Shown: positions 6,229 through 9,223 of the stretch, in pieces
Layout of the letters: every line of letters begins with the position of its first letter
Numbering within the stretch: position 1 is the first letter of the stretch
Origin: Spirochaetaceae bacterium
GTDB taxonomy: Bacteria > Spirochaetota > Spirochaetia > Treponematales > Breznakiellaceae
Length of the DNA: 9,223 nucleotides
NCBI GenBank assembly: GCA_031265535.1
Contig: JAISCO010000128.1
Location: 1 to 9,223 of the forward strand
Direction: 5' to 3'
Notes under the pieces: generated by a model
Told to the model about the DNA's origin: nothing
The model's database searches: none
The model's input: the letters and a program-made list of their open reading frames with translations, nothing else
Program-made: the position numbers and the translations under genes

Positions 6229-6249
6229 GCAGAAAAAAAGCTTTATTAT
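6222..6249 (+). promoter_or_regulatory. Candidate promoter of the XRE regulator gene
   Basis: TTGTCA (6222-6227) and TATTAT (6244-6249) are spaced by 16 bases. Each matches five of six bases of the sigma-70 consensus. The predicted start near 6257 leaves a leader of only about ten bases before the ATG at 6267. The -10 box overlaps the left arm of the inverted repeat 6247-6265. Confidence 0.55.
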
Positions 6250-6265
6250 TACCTTATAGGTAATA
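6247..6265. promoter_or_regulatory. Inverted repeat, likely operator of the XRE regulator
   Basis: TATTACC-TTATA-GGTAATA is a perfect 7-bp inverted repeat with a 5-bp centre. It ends one base before the regulator's ATG and covers the -10 edge, the predicted start site and the place where a ribosome site would be. XRE-family dimers commonly bind such repeats and repress their own gene. Autoregulation is inferred. Confidence 0.6.
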
Positions 6266-6266
6266 G

Positions 6267-6587
6267 ATGGAACGACTTGGAGAAATTCTTGCTAAAAATA
6301 TGAAGAAACACCGCCGGAAATGCGGTATTTCACAAGCTCAACTGGCTGAAAAGGTCAATGTGTCCACGCACCATATTGGCATGATAGAACTTGCCCGCAA
6401 TTTTCCCACTTTAGACCTTGTAGAACGTATCGCCAACGCTCTGGACATCGAAATTTATCAATTGTTTGTAGAGCCTCATTCTCCCAATGAAGAACTTGAG
6501 CAGCTTAGGCAGGAGATCAAGGACGATATGAAGCAGTTGCTCAATGAATTTCTAGAAAAAGCTATACACGGTATATGCACGGACTAG
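6267..6587 (+). CDS. XRE-family helix-turn-helix transcriptional regulator
   Basis: This 106-residue protein has the five-helix Cro/CI-type fold at about residues 4-67. GISQAQLAEKV (20-30) forms the first helix of the HTH. STHHIGMIE (33-41) is the recognition helix, followed by RNFPTLDLVERIANALDI. The C-terminal part (about 73-97) is rich in Glu, Leu and Lys with heptad-like spacing (EELEQLRQEIKDDMKQLL), probably a dimerising coiled coil. There is no peptidase or metal-binding domain. The ATG at 6267 lies directly after an inverted repeat and only a weak AGG precedes it. It diverges from the barrel-lipoprotein operon and shares the AT-rich control region, so it may regulate that operon as well as itself. 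This target assignment is inference from position only. Confidence 0.9.
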   Translation: MERLGEILAKNMKKHRRKCGISQAQLAEKVNVSTHHIGMIELARNFPTLDLVERIANALDIEIYQLFVEPHSPNEELEQLRQEIKDDMKQLLNEFLEKAIHGICTD

Positions 6588-6610
6588 CCACAAATGTATA
6601 AAGTAAGAAG

Positions 6611-6650
6611 GAAGAGGTAACAATTAGCAATGAGCAGTTAGGAATGATGA
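6611..6650 (+). repeat. AT-rich dispersed repeat, copy 3
   Basis: AACAATTAGCAATGAG followed by CAGTTAGGAATGATG matches copies 1 and 2 with a few changes. It is followed at 6661-6693 by A/G-rich strings of the GGTAAAAAGG type, so the composite structure is the same but the order is reversed relative to copy 1. Confidence 0.8.
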
Positions 6651-6802
6651 GGGAGGAGTGAAGGTAAAAAGGAAAAGGGAACAAGTAAAAAGGACAGTCC
6701 CTCAATTATGAGACGCCTGAAAAAATGTACCGCAGGGTTGCGTAAAAATCTGTCAACCTAATTCAGGAGTTGACCCCCCTCTTGAATATGAAGATGAGCC
6801 AC

Positions 6803-6850
6803 AAATTAACAATGAGGAATGAGGAATGAACAATTAACAATGAGCAATTA
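6803..6850 (+). repeat. AT-rich dispersed repeat, copy 4
   Basis: ATTAACAATGAGGAATGAGG is followed by AATGAACAATTAACAATGAG and CAATTA. The unit is partly duplicated within this copy, which shows that it expands by tandem duplication. It lies 43 bp before REP/MITE copy B. Confidence 0.8.
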
Positions 6851-6893
6851 AACAGATTGCGCCATAAATGGCGACGCAAATTATCGAATTGAA

Positions 6894-7037
6894 GGCAAAA
6901 CCACGACCGCCGTTATCGAAGTGAAAGCATATCCGCCCCCAGCCGCGTATGCCAAGCGCCCTTGCTTTACCAAAGGCAGAGGTTGAAACTCTACTTCCGG
7001 GATGCTAGCGCGGAGCGCATATAAACCCGCTGGCGGG
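6894..7037 (+). repeat. REP/MITE-like element, copy B
   Basis: This 144-bp segment aligns without gaps to copy C (8892-9035) with only six mismatches that I can count. It starts GGCAAAACCACGACCGCCG and ends ACCCGCTGGCGGG, a hairpin-forming end. It stops two bases before the stop codon of the convergent gene 7040-7588, so it may serve as that gene's 3' end or terminator. It encodes no transposase. Confidence 0.85.
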
Positions 7038-7039
7038 GC

Positions 7040-7588
7040 TCACTTTCGGTACATGACAAAGCCCGAAATCGGGAAGTTGCCGATTTCGGGCTGGGAGGAC
7101 TCATCGAATCTCAATTTGTTTCCGTCTGCGTTTATAAGCGCCGAGCCATTAACTAGCATCTCATCAACGGGGAATGTTTGGGAGTAATAGATAAAATACT
7201 CGCCAATCTCTAATACGGCCCCTATATCTTTGTCCTTTCTGAGCATAAGGCTAGTAACTTCCCACAAGGTGCCCGGACTCAAACCGATGTAGCGAGACCA
7301 GTCGGCCACATACCGGCTGAAATCCATCTTTAATTTGAATTCTATCTCATCCGCGCCTTCCGCATAACAGAACGAGATCGTCACATCCATTGAACCTGCG
7401 GGCATCATTGCCTCTTCTGATGCCGGAATGTCGAAGGCGGTCATCCCTTCCCAATTTCCGGCGATCTGATTCATCCGGCTGACGGTTGTCCATGTATCGG
7501 CTTCTTCAGCGCACAGAGACGTACAGATAACGGAGAGAAAAGCGATTGCAAATGCGGCAGACGGTACTTTGTTGAATTGACTTTTCAT
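7040..7588 (-). CDS. Secreted protein of unknown function, possibly lipocalin-like
   Basis: I start this protein at ATG 7588 (182 residues). The longer GTG start at 7618 would lie inside the spacer of a strong promoter (-35 at 7624-7629, -10 TATAAT at 7601-7606). From 7588 a typical signal peptide follows (MKSQFNKVPSAAFAIAFL, cleavage likely after SLCA, residue 27). The mature protein begins with an AGNWEG motif like the first strand of lipocalin-like folds. It continues with alternating strands (MDVTISFCYAEG, EIEFKLKMDFSRY), a helix with WSRYIGL, and more strands (AVLEIGEYFIYYSQTF). It ends in GFVMYRK. I recall similar hypothetical proteins in treponemes but cannot name a family. No Shine-Dalgarno sequence is visible. 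It stands alone, and its stop codon almost touches REP/MITE copy B. Confidence 0.75.
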   Translation of the reverse strand: MKSQFNKVPSAAFAIAFLSVICTSLCAEEADTWTTVSRMNQIAGNWEGMTAFDIPASEEAMMPAGSMDVTISFCYAEGADEIEFKLKMDFSRYVADWSRYIGLSPGTLWEVTSLMLRKDKDIGAVLEIGEYFIYYSQTFPVDEMLVNGSALINADGNKLRFDESSQPEIGNFPISGFVMYRK

Positions 7589-7896
7589 TTTTTGTTTGTG
7601 ATTATAAACAGTATGCACGGGAAATACAAGAATATGTTTGACAGCTATTCTCTGTTTGACATGGTCTTCGATCGTACTAGCAGACTGATTAGATTAAAAA
7701 GGAGAATTTTACCGACAGGGCGAATAAGTCAAAAAAGTAGAAACAAGTATCACTTTATACCCTTGTTACGCAATTTATTCGACTTCACGGGTATTTATAT
7801 TTCTTTGTGTTTAGTGTAATCAACCTATTAGAAACAGTATGAAAGCGTTCCGATACAAACCGGTTGCCAGCCGGCCCTAAAGACAAATATGCGGGT
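7589..7896. other. Intergenic region between divergent genes
   Basis: The region holds the promoter of the secreted-protein gene and otherwise little. GAATAA/TTATTC arms occur near 7722 and 7773. An imperfect palindrome CCGGTTGCCAGCCGG lies at 7860-7874. The plus-strand open frame 7577-7819 overlaps the promoter and the gene start and shows no recognisable protein. I see no RNA gene. Confidence 0.5.
7601..7629 (-). promoter_or_regulatory. Promoter of the secreted-protein gene
   Basis: On the minus strand, TTGTAT (7629-7624) is followed after exactly 17 bases by a perfect TATAAT (7606-7601). The predicted start near 7593 leaves about five bases before the ATG at 7588, implying a leaderless or nearly leaderless mRNA. 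It also argues against the upstream GTG start. Confidence 0.65.
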
Positions 7897-7986
7897 ATGG
7901 GCATGAGCGTGTACAAAATGCAGAAAGAGTTCCAAAAGTGTAACCGTTGGTTATGTGAACTGCCGCAGGGAAAATGGTGGGGGTAA
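7897..7986 (+). CDS. Tiny ORF coupled to the AT-rich gene, possibly a gene remnant
   Basis: From ATG 7897 the frame gives 29 residues (MGMSVYKMQKEF, then CNRWLCELPQGKWWG). It ends with TAA three bases before the next ATG at 7990, so the two are likely translationally coupled. The frame is already open upstream to a TGA near 7840 without a start, and its composition is more GC-rich than the following gene. It could be a leader peptide, a small protein or the C-terminal scrap of a lost gene. No family is recognised. Confidence 0.35.
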   Translation: MGMSVYKMQKEFQKCNRWLCELPQGKWWG

Positions 7987-7989
7987 TTT

Positions 7990-8658
7990 ATGTATAGAGA
8001 TTTAGCAATGTTTGAAAATATAGAAATGGTAACCGATTGTCTTCATGCTACTGAAACAAAGTACAGAGATACTATGATTATGTCATGGACGTTATATAAA
8101 GAAATTATAACTTATACCGGCGATAAATTTTCCGATGATTTTATTAGATTAGTATATAAGACATTAGATGAATGGGGGATGAATGCTCGCGCGGCAGAGT
8201 TAAACAAATTCGAAGATTTTTCACAATCCATCATAGAAAACAAGTACGCGATTGAATTTTTATATAAATATAATATTAAACAATTAGGAAAAAATATTTA
8301 TGTAAAAGAACGTTTAGAAACCCTATTTTCACTTTTACGATTGGCGGCAGCCAATAAACCTCCGCTAGTAACATTTGCAAAGACGATGCATTTTTTTCTG
8401 CCAGAATTAATAGTACCAATAGACAGGAAATTCATTGTAAAATATTTCACAAATAATACAACGATTCCAGATGGTATAGAGGAACAATTCCAATTTTTTC
8501 TTGATGTTGAAAAAGAATTCAGCAAATTCTCTAATAAAGTAGACCTAAGTCAATTTGTAAGCATTAATAATAGGTGGAATATAAAAGAAACAAAAATAAT
8601 GGATAACATGATAATAGGCTATACTTTATTACAAGATAATGCGAATTCAAGAAATTGA
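7990..8658 (+). CDS. AT-rich accessory gene of a conserved uncharacterised family
   Basis: This 222-residue protein has two motifs that I associate with a scattered bacterial family of unknown function. One is K-T-x-H-F-F-L-P at 131-138, continuing ELIVPIDRKFI (139-149). The other is a C-terminal W-N-x4-K-x2-D-N-x3-I-G-Y at 196-211. The rest is mostly helical, with no signal peptide or membrane segment, so it is probably cytoplasmic. The start ATG 7990 is preceded by GGTGGGGG and follows the tiny upstream ORF by three bases. Base composition is strikingly AT-rich with A/T-ending codons (TTA, AAA, ATA), unlike all neighbours. This points to recent horizontal transfer. No partner gene is complete here. 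A role in a restriction or abortive system is conceivable given the accessory setting, but nothing in the sequence proves it. Confidence 0.7.
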   Translation: MYRDLAMFENIEMVTDCLHATETKYRDTMIMSWTLYKEIITYTGDKFSDDFIRLVYKTLDEWGMNARAAELNKFEDFSQSIIENKYAIEFLYKYNIKQLGKNIYVKERLETLFSLLRLAAANKPPLVTFAKTMHFFLPELIVPIDRKFIVKYFTNNTTIPDGIEEQFQFFLDVEKEFSKFSNKVDLSQFVSINNRWNIKETKIMDNMIIGYTLLQDNANSRN

Positions 8659-8891
8659 CCGGATACGGCGCTATACTTAACACATCTTTCAACTTACACG
8701 GCGAGCCTAATGTTGGCAGTCAGTAAAACGCAGTCCACACGCTCGACAACTAAAAGCTTGGAGTACGTGATTCTGGGATCATTTCTTGTGCGTAAAACAG
8801 CCGCAGGCAGGCCATCGTGATGTCATACGCGGCCGGGCGAGGTGAGACGTAAACGGATGTATATCTGAGATGACGAAAACCGGCGGAATAT

Positions 8892-9064
8892 GGCAAAACC
8901 ACGACCGCCGTTATCGAAGTGAAAGCATATCCGCCCCCAGCCGCGTATGCCAAGCGCCCTTGCCTTACCAAAGGCAGAGTTTGAAACCCTACTTCCGGGA
9001 TACTAGCGCGGAGCGCATATAAACCCACTGGTGGGCGCGGAGCGCATGTAAACCCGCTGGCGGG
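8892..9064 (+). repeat. REP/MITE-like element, copy C, with tandem duplicated end
   Basis: Bases 8892-9035 match copy B over 144 bp with six differences. The terminal 29-bp unit, starting GCGCGGAGCGCAT, is present twice in tandem (9006-9034 and 9035-9063) with three differences between the units, and ends with GCTGGCGGG. The duplicated end distinguishes this copy from A and B. Confidence 0.85.
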
Positions 9065-9085
9065 CGCTGGCCGGTGGCAAATAAC

Positions 9086-9114
9086 TTGACAAAATAATTT
9101 GATACTGATAAGGT
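9086..9114 (+). promoter_or_regulatory. Possible promoter upstream of the gene starting at 9180
   Basis: A perfect TTGACA lies at 9086-9091, just after REP/MITE copy C. The best-spaced -10 (TAAGGT, 9109-9114) is poor, matching three of six bases. The assignment rests mainly on the -35 box and position. Confidence 0.35.
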
Positions 9115-9179
9115 GAGAGTATGACAGCTTTTTTAATGTGTAAACCTTGCCGGGTTCACTGGTATTGAGTGAGGCGGCG

Positions 9180-9223
9180 ATGTCCAATATCGGAGGTTCC
9201 GGTACCAAAAAAATTAAAAACAA
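9180..9223 (+). CDS. Start of an unidentified gene, cut by the window edge
   Basis: ATG at 9180 follows GAGG (9171-9174) by five bases and opens a frame to the right edge: MSNIGGSGTKKIKN. Only 14 codons are visible, so no family can be named. The Gly/Ser/Lys-rich beginning has no signal peptide so far. A TTGACA box lies about 90 bp upstream. The alternative, that the long minus-strand frame here is real, seems less likely because that frame runs through the dispersed repeat and has no recognisable domain. Confidence 0.4.
   Translation, partial: MSNIGGSGTKKIKN

Larger units (their letters stand above)
6588..7039. other. Repeat-filled intergenic region
   Basis: No gene is supported here. The region holds two copies of the AT-rich repeat (6611-6650 and 6803-6850), A/G-rich strings at 6661-6693 and several small stems at 6731-6774. 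It also holds a perfect hairpin CGCCAT-AA-ATGGCG (6860-6873) and REP/MITE copy B. AGCCACAAAT occurs at 6586-6595 and again at 6797-6806, a 10-bp direct repeat around about 200 bp. This could be a trace of insertion or chance. Confidence 0.7.
8659..9179. other. Intergenic region with REP/MITE copy C
   Basis: The first 230 bases after the AT-rich gene hold no gene or repeat that I can support. REP/MITE copy C and its tandem end follow at 8892-9064. After it comes a promoter-like stretch at 9086-9114. ATG 9121 begins a 15-codon frame (MTAFLMCKPCRVHWY) after AAGGTGAG. It may be a leader peptide or chance. The minus-strand frame that crosses the whole region is judged spurious. Confidence 0.6.

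Noticed and set aside
1958..6850. CRISPR array among the short repeats
   Set aside because: The repeats are simple heptamers or imperfect AT-rich words without uniform repeat-spacer spacing, and no cas gene is present.
7618..7618. GTG at 7618 as the start of the secreted protein
   Set aside because: It falls in the spacer between TTGTAT and TATAAT of the best promoter in the window, has no ribosome site, and adds residues before a normal signal peptide.
7577..7819. Plus-strand 80-codon frame
   Set aside because: It overlaps the start and promoter of the well-supported minus-strand secreted-protein gene, lacks a ribosome site and resembles no protein I know.
8676..8720. Possible integron attC site after the AT-rich gene (ACTTAAC ... 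TAATGTTGG)
   Set aside because: The two ends are not complementary in the required pattern and no matching site is found upstream of the gene, so a cassette is not supported.
8750..9223. Long minus-strand open frame of at least 157 codons
   Set aside because: It runs straight through REP copy C and its tandem end, shows no recognisable domain, and is antisense to a plausible plus-strand gene start at 9180.

Overview
The window looks like chromosomal sequence from a spirochaete, most likely a Treponema relative. This is an inference from four things: several secreted Ig-like and lipocalin-like (lipo)proteins, a small outer-membrane barrel, roughly 50% GC in the ordinary genes, and intergenic space filled with short dispersed repeats. 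No rRNA, tRNA or CRISPR array is visible. None of the genes found here fixes the species.

Layout, left to right. Positions 1-1900 (minus) hold a long U32-family protein of the RlhA/DUF3656 type whose 3' end lies outside the window. Positions 1901-2324 form a repeat-rich divergent spacer. It contains a GGAAAAA heptamer array, an AT-rich repeat, three consecutive GC hairpins and the first copy of a REP/MITE-like element. Positions 2325-3020 (plus) encode a restriction-fold-like protein with a C-terminal winged helix. It lies between inverted copies of the AT-rich repeat. Positions 3021-3325 are a convergent spacer with a 14-C tract.

Positions 5952-3326 (minus) look like an envelope operon: an outer-membrane beta-barrel, then a lipoprotein, then a three-Ig-domain lipoprotein. 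The reading frame of the last gene is cut by an in-frame TAA, after which the same frame continues as a lipocalin-like domain. The operon has a leader of about 240 nt with mutually exclusive stems that resemble a transcription attenuator, and two more hairpins near the Shine-Dalgarno site. A divergently transcribed XRE-type regulator (6267-6587, plus) shares the AT-rich promoter region. A 7-bp inverted repeat lies at its own start site.

Positions 6588-7039 are repeats. Positions 7588-7040 (minus) encode a secreted protein of unknown function. Positions 7897-8658 (plus) hold a tiny ORF coupled to a clearly AT-rich 222-residue gene, which was probably acquired horizontally. Positions 8659-9179 contain a second almost full-length REP/MITE copy with a tandemly duplicated end. 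A new plus-strand gene probably begins at 9180.

The most unusual points are the attenuator-like leader of the envelope operon, the in-frame nonsense codon in the Ig lipoprotein, the repeat families that frame accessory genes, and the two accessory genes of uncharacterised families. I see no complete, recognisable defence or secretion system.
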